Below are positions 1 through 11,947 of a stretch of 64,000 nt of DNA, in pieces (within the stretch, counting starts at the first letter, position 1; each line of letters starts with the position of its first letter). Under the pieces are notes generated by a model. That model was not told the DNA's origin and ran no database searches. It saw only the letters and a list, made by a program, of their open reading frames with translations. A program made the translations under genes and the position numbers. The DNA comes from Nyssa sinensis (taxonomy: Eukaryota; Streptophyta; Magnoliopsida; Cornales; Nyssaceae). The DNA is taken from positions 31,876,740 through 31,940,739 of the forward strand of contig CM018051.1 of the NCBI GenBank assembly GCA_008638375.1, in the 5' to 3' direction.

Positions 1-1194
1 TTGAAACATTTGAGATATTCAAGCTAACATATGCTTTTTCATATAAAACTTGTAACTCTGAATACAAAATATATATGCATTCCATAAAACTCGTAACTCT
101 GGAACATGTAAAGTGTTCAAGCTAAAAATGTGTTCATCTTTAAATAGAGTATTTGTGAACTCATACATGTAAATATGAAAATGAGGATTTAAAATCTGCT
201 TTCATTTTCAAATATCTTTTCTTCTCACTTTTTCTCTTGGAATCTGTTTCGAACCAGACTCCCGTTTTACTCTTGTCGATATATCTCTTTGCCTGTGGGA
301 TTAGATCCTGCTACCAGACATTTGACAATCCATTGAATTTCGTAGAACCCAAAAGCTTGTCGGCTCCACAGGATAATAGAGTCCCTTGCAAACTCCAATA
401 CCCTGTCTCGTGCTTATGCACAGTTATCTTGTATTTCAAGAAAACTACTTTTATCTCATGGCTTCTTCTCATAAATACTATTCAAGAGTATTCAAACATA
501 AGGTATATAACTTTATAATAGACTTTCAATTCTCAGAATATACGAATTCAGAATATATCTCAGAGATTTTGCAATAAAAACTCAAACATGCTAAGGCATA
601 TTTAAAAGGACTGTAAATAAATCTGTTATCTGAGCAGAGTAATTTAAAACAAAAGATGTATGAAAACTGAATTCGATATTCAAATACTTTTCATGACTTG
701 AACTCAAAACTTCATTGAAATCCGTGAAGTTAAATCTCCACTTCGAATGTAGGGTTACTCACCTCAGTCCTTTAGGGTTAGTGCTAATAATGCGCTTTCC
801 CACTTTTCTTGTAGTTCCTAAGAAAAATTCATAAACATCTCATCAACTTCACATTCATTGTAATATCATCGCGATATTCCTGAACTTATGCTTAAATCGT
901 ATTAGAGTCTAAAACGATTTCATAATTTCATGTGTACTTAACTTAACTCGTACTCTTAACCTATGACACAATTAATGTGTTAGGAATTGAATTTATTTCA
1001 ATTTATACTCTTCTGGTAGCTCCTTTAACTTTAAATTAAAGTTATTTATTTCATATGTTTACGTGTCGTGTCTTTTCGTATTTCATTTCTCGTACTTGCC
1101 TCAGATTAGTACGTTGGCATTGCTTTAATTTATAATCATCTGACAGATGCTATTCAACAAATTTTATGTCTTTTTATTTTAGAAATTTTTTTTG

Positions 1195-1645
1195 ATCGAA
1201 TAGACTCTACTATTGAGTCCGGAGCGTCAAAGAAAGTCGGTTTAGGCTTTCCAAGAATTCCATTTGGGCTTTTATATGTAAAAGGACAAAATGGTCATTT
1301 ACTGTTTTACGTGTCTCATTTTTTTGTACTTTGTTTCGTAATTTGGACTCCATTATTGAGTCCGGGATGTCAAAGAAAGTCAATTTAGACCTTCCCTGGT
1401 TTTAATTTGGCTATTAAGGTACTAGGGGTAATTTGGTCATTTTACCCCCTTACGTGTCTTTATGTTCGGGACCTCATCTCGTGTCGTGGACCTCACCATT
1501 GGACTCAGAAGGTCCGAGATAGTAGGAATACACTAATGACTTGTTAATTTTGGTTAAGGGGTATTTTGGTCATTTACCCCTTTACGTGTCTTTATTTTTC
1601 GGGGCCCCGTCTCGCAAAATGGACCCTACCATTAGTCTCAGAATA
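1195..1645 (-). repeat. GGACTC-stem module array in LTR A (4 units)
   Basis: Four units have cores starting at 1203, 1345, 1488 and 1621 (spacing 142, 143, 133). Each core is an imperfect inverted repeat of the form GGACTC-7 nt-GAGTCC, followed on the other side by text of the type 'gtaatttggtcattt(t)acccc' and 'acgtgtctttatttttcgg'. The same module occurs in LTRs C, D, E and L. Confidence 0.75.
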
Positions 1646-1985
1646 TCCAAAATAGTAAGGATACACTATTCATATGTTTAATTTGGACTTCATTTGCTTC
1701 ACATATGACTCAGGGGCAAAATAGTAATTTTACTTTATTTATTAAATAATTAAATTAATTATTTAATTACTTAATTATTTTTCCAGGGGCTTAATTGCAT
1801 AAAATCTTCATCAGTTGGGCCACAGTGGGATTTCCCAAAATAGTTGGGGTTAATCCGTAATTACAAGAAGTTATGGTTTATTTAATTTAATTAAAACCAG
1901 AAACCAGAGGATTCAGTCCAAATCCAAGTGAACCGGTCCGGTTCACTTGTAAACCAAGCGGTTTAGCCGGTTTGCCACATGATGC

Positions 1986-2004
1986 TGACGTCATGATGAC
2001 GTCA
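1986..2004. promoter_or_regulatory. Tandem TGACGTCA palindromes (bZIP/as-1-like) in LTR A
   Basis: Two perfect 8-bp TGACGTCA palindromes are separated by 3 bases, so they repeat every 11 bp (TGACGTCA-tga-TGACGTCA). TGACG pairs are known as as-1/TGA-type bZIP binding sites in plants. The same arrangement occurs in LTR C at 13206-13224. Binding is inferred, not shown. Confidence 0.5.
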
Positions 2005-3423
2005 GCCCTAATGGTTAAAATTTAAAATGTTTAACCTCTAAACGTCACCGTTTAAATAAACCCATGATCGGATTTGACCCGGACCCGTAACCGACCCGTT
2101 GTCCGACCTGACCCGAACAGTGTCGTCTTCCCCATTGGAGCCGACACTGTTCACTTGGAACCCTAATCATTTTCAATCCTATTTCTTCAATTTCGTGGAC
2201 TTTTGTTCACTGTTTTCTTCCTGTTTTCATCTTAAGTCGTTCCTAGAACAGAAACAACTAGTTTGGCATTCGTTTGGAGGATTAAAACTGGTTCGTGTGC
2301 TCGGTTTTGGGTTTGATAATCCCAACCTGTAAACTGCTCGTAAATGCTCATTTCTGAGCTAAAACCCTTCGGGTTTGATCCTTTATGATCCATTTTTCAT
2401 GTAGTTTTAGTTTTCATTTTAATATACTCGTTTTGGGGCGATTTTGGAAAGTTGGTCCCCAAACCTGAATCCTGCAACTGATTATTTGAGGGGGCTTTTG
2501 TTGGAATTTTTGATCGTGTATATAGGTTTTTAAGTTTCTCGTAGTGTCTAGTTTAGGTTTTGATAAACCAAAACTAGTTTGGTGAACATTGGACCAGACC
2601 TGCTTCAAGCAAGGTCATCAATGGCCATAATTTCTGGGTTCCACGTTTCTAAGTGTTTAAAAGCTAAAATTCCATTCTTAAACTGATCTAAACATGTTCT
2701 TCATGTCATATGTACAATATAAAAGCTTAAAAACCGATTATACATAGAGAAATTTTAGAGAGAGAATTTTATGAACTTTCAAACTTCTCACCTTTTGTCA
2801 CTGTTTTCTTCTTCTTCTTGCTCTGATTCTCTTCTATTCTCCTTCTCTGCTTCCTTAAGGTGTAAGCATGAAAGGCATGCTTTGGCTTTTTAAAGAAGGC
2901 AACCGACCCTTCTCTCTCTCTCTCTCTACACGTCCCAGCTCCTATTCTTGACTTCTCATAAATTTCTCTTACACCTAATCAATTTAACTTTACAATTTCT
3001 CAGCTTTTCCTTCAATCTATGCTTGATATTTGTATATATGTATATTATATATATATTCACACACCAATTCACATGGAGACACACACACACACGCACACCT
3101 CAACCGACACACACACACACACTGCACTATTCACACACACTTTTAGATATTTTCACTTATATATTTTTAATTTAATCATATACATACATGCATACATATT
3201 GGATCACATATATATTTGTACATACATGATACACCTTCCATGTAAATGCAATGGTGCATTTAAATATTCATTTTGAAATTAAAATAATTATTTCATATAT
3301 TTAATTAATTAATAATTTAATTAATTAATTAATTATTCTTATGAGTGTAAAACTCTTCACATAAATTTTCATAATCTCGTAATACGTGCCATATGACCGG
3401 GTATCCCGGGTTGGGGTATTACA

Positions 3424-4385
3424 TTTATCATATCTATATATATATATATATATATACCACACACTACACACATACCAACACACACACACACTCTGGCCGA
3501 CACTTTGTACAGCACACACACCACTTGATTTCTTTTCTTTATTTATTTCTTTTCTTTTATATTTCAACATATATATATACATATATTCATATATATAGAT
3601 TACAATACATGTATTTATACATACACATATATACTTAATATCTTATACATATACATATAAATATGTATATGTACATACTTATATACATCAATTTTATACG
3701 TCCATATATATCTATTAATACACATATATGTGTATTTTTAAAGGCATTTACATACATTTATTTTGTTCAAGCTACGCATGCATGCAACATTCATGTGCAT
3801 GAAAATACATATAGGCACGCATTACGAGGCATAATTCTGTGTCGCTCGAGTTTACTTATGGAAATACTCCTGAACACTCAGGGTTACTCAAAACTACTTC
3901 TCGTATATTTTTAATATCGAAATTACTTCATTTATAACTCTCGCTATCTATCTCGAACTGCGTGCCAATTACTGTAATATTTATTGCGATGCTTCGTATA
4001 TATATCAGGTATTATTTTCATTGGCTCTTTGTACTTGGCTTTTCTTAATCTCATAATTTTCTGAGATTATAATTTCTGCTGATTACCTCGCGGTAATCGT
4101 ACTTGCCACGGTAGATTACTTATTAAAATAATTTGATATATCTTGGGGTCTACTGTTCTTGGTCTGAACCGGTCTTGGTTTGTCTCTGATAGTATGTTCA
4201 ATGCTGAGTTAAAGCTCGGTATTATTATTTGACCTTTTTAGATAAAATAAAATTATTCTATTTATTCGGAACTCATGTTCAGTTACAACCGGTATTATGC
4301 TACTCCACCCAACCTATCTCGGTTTACGTGTACTTGATTGGGTCTACCTCGGCATAAGTGCCACATCCCGGGTCGGGATATTACA
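3424..4385 (-). mobile_element. L-family LTR fragment (LTR start side)
   Basis: The right end is the reverse complement of the L-element LTR start (TGTAATACCC..ACCCGGGATGTGGCAC at 17609). Alignment by eye continues leftwards through the 'gttactcaaactacttctcgtatatttttaatatcg' region and the TA/CA microsatellites, to about the place equivalent to 18620 in L. LTR A interrupts it at 3423/3424. It is clearly diverged from the copies at 17609 and 35315, so it is an older family member. No TSD could be checked because the other end is missing. Confidence 0.75.
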
Positions 4386-4508
4386 TAAAATATGTCATAA
4401 AACTAAATATAAATGAATTAAGAATATCAAACATTATGCTCTAATAATAAGGTCACATTTTAGCATTTTAATCTAATAATAAGATATTTAGAGTGCACTT
4501 TCGTGCAC
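4386..4508. other. Unassigned AT-rich spacer
   Basis: This short stretch lies between the L-type LTR start and the point where homology to X LTR2 begins (4509 aligns with 10074). It holds a perfect hairpin at its right end, and 'tctaataataag' occurs twice. No gene is seen. Confidence 0.4.
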
Positions 4509-4510
4509 TC
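4491..4510. repeat. Perfect 8-bp hairpin
   Basis: GAGTGCAC-tttc-GTGCACTC is a perfect 8-bp inverted repeat with a 4-base loop, at the exact border between the spacer and the X LTR1 homology. It may be a remnant of a small inverted-repeat element or chance. Confidence 0.5.
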
Positions 4511-6636
4511 ATCATCCCTAGACTTGGAATAGATACTTAGAAGCATTGAAAAATATAAAAAATGCTACCTTTAAGATTTTTGGACTTTCTAGATTTGATT
4601 CCAAGGTTGATTTTGAGAGACGACATCTTGGTAAACGCATAGCTTGTCCGATAAATTACAAAAATTCTCTTATGGGCTTAAAAGATAGCCAAATGACTTA
4701 GAGACAATACGATATGGCTTCCTTAGGGTTTTTGATACCCAGGAACACGTTTTTGATAGTCTTTTGGGTAAATGGGTACTCAAGTTGTAGGCTAAAGAGT
4801 AATTGGCTATAGAAAACTATAAGACTTGATACGATACCTTAGTGTTATAGGCCAAGCTGGTCTCGAGAATAGAACAGGAAGTACGTAAGACAATTGACAA
4901 ACATTATGAAAGACACATGTCGTGTTTTCTTGTAGTAGAGTGAGGATTGTGTTTCCCTATAGTGGAATGAAGATTGGGACTAAGACAATGTCCTGATGTG
5001 TTGATGTGTATACTCGCTATGATACTCATATGATATGTTTATCTATATCATTTGATACTTTTCCATTACATTATCAGTATGATGTGATTGTTATCTTGAT
5101 TGCTATGATGTTGGATAATTGCATGATGGTATGGGATATATGTGATTTCCCTGTTGATGTTTACCATGATTTCTGTTTTTATTATGGATATATATGATTG
5201 CTGTTACTCATGTATTTATTCGTTAAATCATATATCCTCTCCTATGGTTGTTAGTATTTTTATGGATGTGAATGATGTTGATATGCATATTATTGACTAT
5301 ACCTGAGCGGTGTGAGATTTGAGAGAATATTGATGTTGATGAACACTATTTATGGTGTGGATTAAGATATTGTAATTTTGGGAAAAAACACACATGAGAA
5401 AAAGACCTAGTATGAGAATTAGTCACGTTTTTTATGTGCTATTGAGTGTGGTGAGATTGCGTTTTACCCAAAATTCTATTTATGATAAGGTTGGTGTCTC
5501 CTCTCAACTTGCGAGCTGTAAACCCACGTGGATGGTCATTTGTTTCCATCGGTTTGGTAGCCCGTAAAAAATATAGGCTTACCAGGAGCCAAATTAGGTG
5601 AATACTCATGGGATTGAGATTATTGAGAGAATGGAATGAGATGACTAAGGTTTTATCCCTCTTTTTGTTATTGGTGGAATTACTTGAGATTATTTCCCAT
5701 GACTCATCTTTGATAATTTATTATGATTATTGATGGATTGTATACTGACAGTTTATGATATTGTGGCATTGTGAATGGTTGCTTAGCTGTGAATGTATAC
5801 ATTGTTCTTGTGGCTTTGAACAGAAAATAAAAGTGCTTCGTGGGTTGGGTAAGTTTACACTTACATTATGTGATTGGTTATGTATTTGTATACATTATTC
5901 TTGTGGCATTAAAATAGGAAATGGGTGCTTCGTGAGATTATATGTTTATAATTATGTCATGTGTCTGACCCTCTATATATTGATTACATGGCTATCATTG
6001 TCAAGCCACATGTAGTGGTGCAATGCCTATTTTATACTTATGTTTATGCCTGTGTTTGAGATATGATGATATGGTGGACTTGTGATGCATACTGGACTAT
6101 AAGTTGTGTCCTCTTCGAAGTTGCATTAGTTTTTGGCATGCTGTTTGCTTGTGTGTTTTGGGAAACCCTACTAGCATTATGACTCACCCCTACTATTCAT
6201 AGGAATGGAAGGTATTAATTTAATGGAAGATAGTTATAGGAGCAGTACAGGATAGACTGAAGTCATTGTTGTGTATTTGTAACATTCATGTATCGATTCA
6301 TTTATTTATTAAGGGTACCTGTACTCTTTAGACTAGTATTGTATATGGGATGTATATATATCTATTGGACTATAAAGTTAGCTCTGGGCGTTTCCATGTA
6401 GTACCCTATTGTTGGATGATTTACACAGTACTCTTGAATGTAGGCAATTTCACTTAATCCTGTTACAGGACTTAAACAAGTCTAATCAGGGAACCGAATC
6501 GAAACAATTAAAGGAAATCAATTTTTAAAAAAATGGCTTGTATTTTATGTACTTAACTAGGATGGTTAGTCCTATTACCCACTTTATTGGGGTCCAATGA
6601 CCCCTTAGTCTAGCCTTATGGGTCAAGGGCGTGATA
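4509..6636 (+). mobile_element. Element X, LTR1 (left-truncated)
   Basis: It aligns by eye along its whole length with the 3' half of X LTR2 (10074-11555 plus 15362-15971), for example 'atagatacttagaagcattg' and 'gagagacgacatctcgg'. It ends ...AAGGGCGTGATA three bases before an initiator-Met-type PBS at 6640. The 5' half of the LTR (about 2.2 kb) is missing. The stretch around 6010-6025 is the uninterrupted counterpart of the place where solo LTR C inserted into LTR2. There is no coding capacity. Confidence 0.75.
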
Positions 6637-6639
6637 GAA

Positions 6640-6651
6640 TGGTATCAGAGC
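6640..6651 (+). other. Primer binding site, X internal 1
   Basis: TGGTATCAGAGC is complementary to the 3' end of plant initiator tRNA-Met, and the following TTTAGGTTTCGAAT continues a looser match. It sits 3 bases after the LTR1 end, as expected for minus-strand primer binding. Confidence 0.8.
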
Positions 6652-7797
6652 TTTAGGTTTCGAATATGTAAGGATAGTGGAAGAGGGTTAGACATCAAGT
6701 TATTTGGGCTAGTTTGGATTGCATGTCATGTATGTGCTTGTTGCATTGGTATGTGCAGTTATGCATTGTGTTAATCTCCCGATTGACTGGGAGTTTGCGA
6801 TGTGATTAATTATTTATGGGGCAAGACTAGATACTTGTGTCTACGAGGTAGACTGTGCATTTTGTGGGATAGATTGTATGCTTAATTATCTATAGGCTAT
6901 GTGCATAGTTATCTATATGGTAGGCTATGTTCTCATATATGTATATGTATATTCTTGGGATGGATTTTATACTTACGTGCTTATGTGGTAGGCTACTGTT
7001 AACTGTTAATTGTTGCTTGCTAATTCTATATGTGTATGCTAGTTAGTACCCGATATTCATGGGTTACAGTATTATAACTATGATAAATTATACAGACCAG
7101 ATTGGTGTCACGTCTTACGTTATAGTTGATGGATGACGCCCTATTAGCCAGTAACAAAAAGAGCTGTGATCCATGAAAGGTTATCACCTAACTATGATAG
7201 TGAAAGAATAATAAAGAGAAATGAAGAATTATGAAATGATAAATGAGAAGATGTCAGGAAGGCTGTGAGACAAAAAATAAAAGACATGTAAGATTGTAAA
7301 ATGCTAAATAAGAAATAAGATCCGTTGAGATTCTTGTATTTGGATTGAGTAGTGGATGCTTAGAGCATTCATACTTAGTACTTAGTGACATTTTTGTGTT
7401 AAGCTATCTTATCGAGAAATATATTACTTGTGGATAGTATTCACTTAAGGTAGAGTAGTGTGTATCAGAGTTAGTTGTTGCCTTAGAAACTGTATGCGAT
7501 AGACCTCGTCGGTCTTTTAACCTATTATACTAAGATTGTAGTGTAACATTGTTATGCTTAGACCCAATTTGTGATGGGAGTAGAGAAAGGTACCTTGAGG
7601 TATAACATTGGATGGTATTACTTAATGCAGGGAATTTTAGATTCTCTCATGGATTGGTGTATCACAGGAAATGGCTTGAATTTCGGAGATGAAATTCTTG
7701 TAAAACATGGAGGTTGTAGCAACCTGAGAGATTATTAGATGATGTTTTGATAATGTCCTCTTTAGAGTGATTGAATTTCGAGGATGAAATGTTTTAT

Positions 7798-7809
7798 AAG
7801 GGGTGGAGA
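7798..7809 (+). other. Polypurine tract, X internal 1
   Basis: AAGGGGTGGAGA lies directly before the LTR2 start (TGAAAGGGCC) and after 'ttgaatttcgaggatgaaat', the usual context of the Ty3/gypsy plus-strand primer. A second, similar block (tttcggagatgaaattc...catggaggt) lies about 95 bp upstream at 7680-7713. Confidence 0.65.
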
Positions 7810-8194
7810 TTGAAAGGGCCGAAAAATCATCAAAGGGTAATTCGATAAATTGCCAGCATAGACTAAGGACAAGTTAGGGATAAATCAAAGATGAGTCAGA
7901 TAATTTGTGAAATCAGTCAATAAGTCATCAGTATGACATAATAGGGCTAAAAAGGAATTTTTGATAATTTATTTAGGATTGGTCTGAGCCTTAGGGCTAC
8001 ATAGTCATTTATAATATGCATATAAATATGAAAACCCAAACGATGGAATTTTAGGAAATAGATAGTATATTTGGAATTAGAGCACTGAAATTAGCTAGGG
8101 TGTCAAGTTTAGTACGATTTTGAGACAGTTTCAATTCGGACTAGTATGCGCGCATAATTGGCCAACTAGCCGCGTGGCCCCTCGAGAAGCGTGA

Positions 8195-8230
8195 GAAGCT
8201 TCTCTAAGAAGCTAATAAACACTTCTAGAA
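8195..8230. promoter_or_regulatory. Heat-shock-element-like GAA/TTC pairs in X LTR2
   Basis: GAAgcTTC (8195-8202), GAA (8208-8210) and TTCtaGAA (8223-8230) lie close together about 390 bp into the LTR. Heat-shock factors bind alternating GAA/TTC units separated by 2 bases. Both canonical pairs are kept in LTR3 at 39470-39477 and 39498-39505. Function is inferred. Confidence 0.4.
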
Positions 8231-8416
8231 GTAAGACACATGTCAAGATTTGGTGGTGAAAAGAGGATTGATAGCGTGTGTGCAAGTGCATGGTTGAGAG
8301 ACAAAGAGGTGAGGTGTGTGGTGTGTTGATGGGACTTGAAAGAGACAAAGAAGAAAGAGAAAAGGCATTCAACCCTTTTTGAAAATTTTGTTCTCACTCT
8401 CTCTCGCATTTTTAGA

Positions 8417-8421
<5 letters not shown>

Positions 8422-8457
<36 letters not shown>
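8422..8457. repeat. (CT)n microsatellite
   Basis: A pure CT dinucleotide run of about 18 units lies inside X LTR2. The same place in LTR3 (39684-39708) has only a short, interrupted CT stretch, so it has expanded or contracted between copies. Confidence 0.9.
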
Positions 8458-8464
<7 letters not shown>

Positions 8465-11400
8465 CTATCTCTAAAGGCCACCATGGCCGAATTTATGTGT
8501 GAGAGTAATGTGTGAGAAACACTTTATATGTCTATGTGAGTGTGTATTTGGGAGAGAGACAAAAATAGTGAGTGTGAGACAGTGTAAAATAGTATGTGTG
8601 TGACTGTGTGTATTTGTGGGTGTGACACAATAAAGAGTCGAAACAAAGAGGAAAAGAGAAGAAGAAAGGATTGGAGAAGATGGAAGAGGAAGGATGGGTA
8701 GCTGGACACAAAGAGTGATAGGCATTGAAGCTTACCAAGACTTCTCTCTCCTTGAACTTTCTCTCTCTAGAAAAACAGACAGAGGTAGGAATCTTTGAAA
8801 GTTTTGGGGTTGTATTTCCTATTGATTGAGCACATCTGTGTGTCTGTAAGTATATATGTGTGTATTGTAGCATGCATATGTGTGTGTTCATGTATGTGTA
8901 TAAAGGTATGTGCACATGTGTGTTAAGAGTTTGAAATGAACATGGGATTTGAAGAGGCTTAGAGGAGTTTGAGACACGGGGTAGAACCCGTTGGAGTTTC
9001 AAAAAACAAATTAGAAAGAAAGATAGAGAAAATAGTGGTCGGGGATAGGTAAAATGTGAGTTGCAGGCTTGTCGGAGAATAAGTGGGTTCCAACAAAAAC
9101 CCTTATTTTTCCCCATTCGATCTATAAAATCAGTTCAAAGAGACTTCACAAGAAATCTAGAACATTTTAGGAAGAAGAATGATCGAAAACAGTAGAGAAA
9201 AAGGAAGGAAATCATCATCGCCGAAAAGTCAGGTTTCACCAAAGATCGATTGTTTTTGGCTATTTTGGGCCTCTTGATCTAACTAAAGTTAAATAAAAAC
9301 TTGGTGCAGAATAGGGGAAAAGAAAGAGAAAACAAAATAAAATAAAAAGGGAGAAAAATAGTGTTTCCAATGTACCGGCACCGAAGATGGAGACCGGCGT
9401 TGGTGAGCTGGTTAACGGGTTGGCGGGTCGGGTTGAGTCAGACGGGTTGGTCAAATGGATTTAGGTCAGTCAACTAGGCTAATGGCCTAAAGGCCTGTTT
9501 AGCTATGTGGTTAGGAGAACACTGGCTCTTGTGGTTCTGGTTCAATTTTGAACCGGTGCTGGGAGAGAACTGGTTCAACAGTGAACTAGTTCTAGGTGAA
9601 AAATTACAAAAATGCCCTCCTTTAAATAAATTGAAATTTAAATGCAATTAAAATGAAAAAGGGTCCTTTTTAAGGTTTTTGAGCATTCCGAACTCAATGG
9701 CAGAGTCGATTTGGACATTTGAGGACCTGGGGTGGTCCCACACAAATATGAAAATTTATGAAAACTCCATTGATGATAGTTTAAGAAACTAAAAGGTTAA
9801 TTAAAATTCAAGAGGGGCTATTCCAAAGTTGTTGGATGCTCGGGATTTAAATATATGATTAGATTGAACAAATTGAGACCCGGTAATAATCCCACATAAA
9901 GTGAAAGACTGACGACTATACCCCTAGAACTACATTAAGTAAGTGAAAGCTGAATTAAGATCCGAAAGAGGCGTTTTCAATGTTTTTGGATGCCTAGGAC
10001 TCAAATATGATATCAGAATAATGGAATAGGAACTCGAGGTAGTCCCACATAGAAATATAAAATTACTAAAATGCCCCTAGACATGGAATAGATACTTAAA
10101 AGCATTGATAAAATAGAAAAAATGGTACCTTTAAGATTGTTGGACCTTCTGGATTTGATTCAAAGGTCAGTTTTGAGAGACGACATCTCGGTAGACGTGC
10201 AACTTGTCTGATAAATTATGAAAATGCCCTTATGGGCTTAAAAGATAGTCAAATGACTTAGAGACAATACGATAAGGTTTCCTTAGGATTTTTGATACCC
10301 AAGAACATGTTTTTAATATCTGTTTGGGTAAATGGGTACCCGAGATGTAGTTTAAAGAGTAATTAGCCACAGAAAACCAAAAGACTTGATACGATACCTT
10401 AGTGCTATGGGCCTAGGTGGTCTCGGCAATAGAACAAGAAATACGTAAGACAATTGACAAACATTATGAAAGACACAAGTCATGTTTCCTTGTAGTGGAG
10501 TGAGGATTGGGACTAGGACAATGTCCTAAAGTGTTAATGTGTATACTTGCTATGTTACTCAAATGATATGTTTATCTATATCATTTGATACCTTGCAATT
10601 ACATTATTAGTATGATGTGATTGTTATCTTGATTGCTATGATGTTGGATAATTGCATGATGGTACAGGATACATGTGATTTTCCTGTTGATGTTTACCAT
10701 GATTTCTGTTTCTGTCATGGATATATATAACTATTTTTACTCCAGTATTTATTCGTTAAATCATATATCCTTTCTTATAGTTGTTAGTATTATTGTGGAT
10801 ATGAATGATGCTGATATGCATATTATTAACTACACCTGAGCGGTGTGAGATTTGATATGATATTGATGTTAATGAACACCATTTGTGGTCTGGATTGAGA
10901 TATTGTAATTGTGAAAAAGAACACATATGAGAAAAAGATTTGGGATGAGAATTAGTCACGTCTTTTGTATGCTATTGAGCGTGGTGAGATTGTGTTTTAC
11001 CTGGGATTCTATTTACGATAGGGTTGGTGTCTCCTCTCAACTTGTGAGACATAAACCCGTGTGGGTGTTCGTTTGTTTATATCGGGTTAGTAGCTCGTAA
11101 AGCACATAGGCTTACCGGGAGTCAAATTAGGTGAATACTCATGGGATTGATATTATTGAGAGAATGAAATGAGATGAATAAGGTGTTATCCCTTTCTTAT
11201 TATGGGTGAAATTACTTGAGATTATTTCCTTTGACTCATTTGCGATATTGCATTATGATTTTTTATGGATTATATATTGATAGTTTATAATACTGTGGCA
11301 TTATGAATGGTTGCTTAGCTATAAATGTATACATTGTTCTGGTGGCTTTGAACAGGAAATAAAGGTGCTTCGTAGGTTGCATAAGCTTACAGTTATGTCA

Positions 11401-11868
11401 TGTGATTGGTTTTGTATTTATATACATTGTTCTTGTGGCATTAAAATAGGAAATTGATGTGCTTCGTGAGATTATATGTTTATAATTGTGTCATGTGTCC
11501 GACCTTCTATATATTGACTACTTAGTTATTTTTTTCAAACCACATTTAGTAGTACTGTAACACCCCAGACTTAATTATTAAATTATGTAATGAAAAACTC
11601 TTCTTGAAATCTGATCTGGCATTTAACTGTTTAAATTCAACTGTTTAATACTGATCAAACCCATGTTAGCAAATGTTAAAAAATTCTGAGAAACTGATTA
11701 CTGTCACTGAACCCTCAGACACTGAAGCTAACCTAACTAGGAGTTGACTGAAAGAAACCGCGTCGAAAAATAAGCTACAGATTGAAAGTTAGGAAGAAAA
11801 CAGTGAAACTGCATTAATGCGCAGCCAAACAGGGCCTAAGCCCGAAATATGGGAAAAAGACCAAAAAA

Positions 11869-11947
11869 TGTGGCCAAGAGGATTTGATCCCTTGACCAAT
11901 TAGGAAAAATTTGGTTTACCAAAAAATTACCACCTAAGCTAGGAACA
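11869..11947 (-). ncRNA. tRNA-like (SINE-head-like) module in LTR C
   Basis: On the minus strand there is an A-box-like TAGCTTAGGTGGTAA (11927-11941), compared with TAGCTCAGTTGGTAA of tRNAs, and a B-box-like GGATCAAATCC (11880-11890). The spacing is tRNA-like. It is antisense to the LTR and 310-390 bp from the LTR start. The acceptor stem is not well paired in this copy. It is probably a pol III promoter relic or SINE head carried by the LTR. Transcription is unknown. Confidence 0.4.

Larger units (their letters stand above)
1..3423 (-). mobile_element. LTR 'A', partial (runs off the left edge)
   Basis: The right end reads ...TTGGGGTATTACA, so in element orientation this LTR begins TGTAATACCCCAACCCGGG at 3423 and runs leftwards. 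No matching end is seen before base 1, so it is cut by the window edge. The internal order resembles solo LTRs C, D and E: CCGGTT-rich stretch (about 1915-1975), tandem TGACGTCA (1986-2004), AT-rich (TTAAT)n tract, then repeated GGACTC modules (1203-1640), then a GTTACTCACC splice-donor-like block near 763. There is no PBS, PPT or coding sequence. It is inserted in an older L-type LTR whose sequence resumes at 3424. Whether it is a solo LTR or part of a full element cannot be told here. Confidence 0.75.
6637..7810 (+). mobile_element. Element X, internal region 1 (non-coding)
   Basis: This is the 1.17-kb stretch between the LTR1 end and the LTR2 start. All frames are interrupted and no gag, protease, RT, RNase H or integrase motif is seen. 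Its start (PBS) and end (TTTCGAGGATGAAAT then a purine-rich tract) match the termini of Ty3/gypsy chromoviruses. The reverse complement of 7057-7200 is recognisable in the internal region of element Y (about 45765-45905), so X and Y belong to related lineages. X must have depended on proteins supplied in trans. Confidence 0.7.

Noticed and set aside
3019..3640. Several short open frames in the CA/TA-rich region
   Set aside because: Dinucleotide repeats give open frames in many phases. No codon structure and no homologous conservation.
8532..9116. 194-codon minus-strand open frame
   Set aside because: Translation is low-complexity (Ser/His/Thr from CA and GA repeats) inside X LTR2. The LTR3 counterpart is broken.
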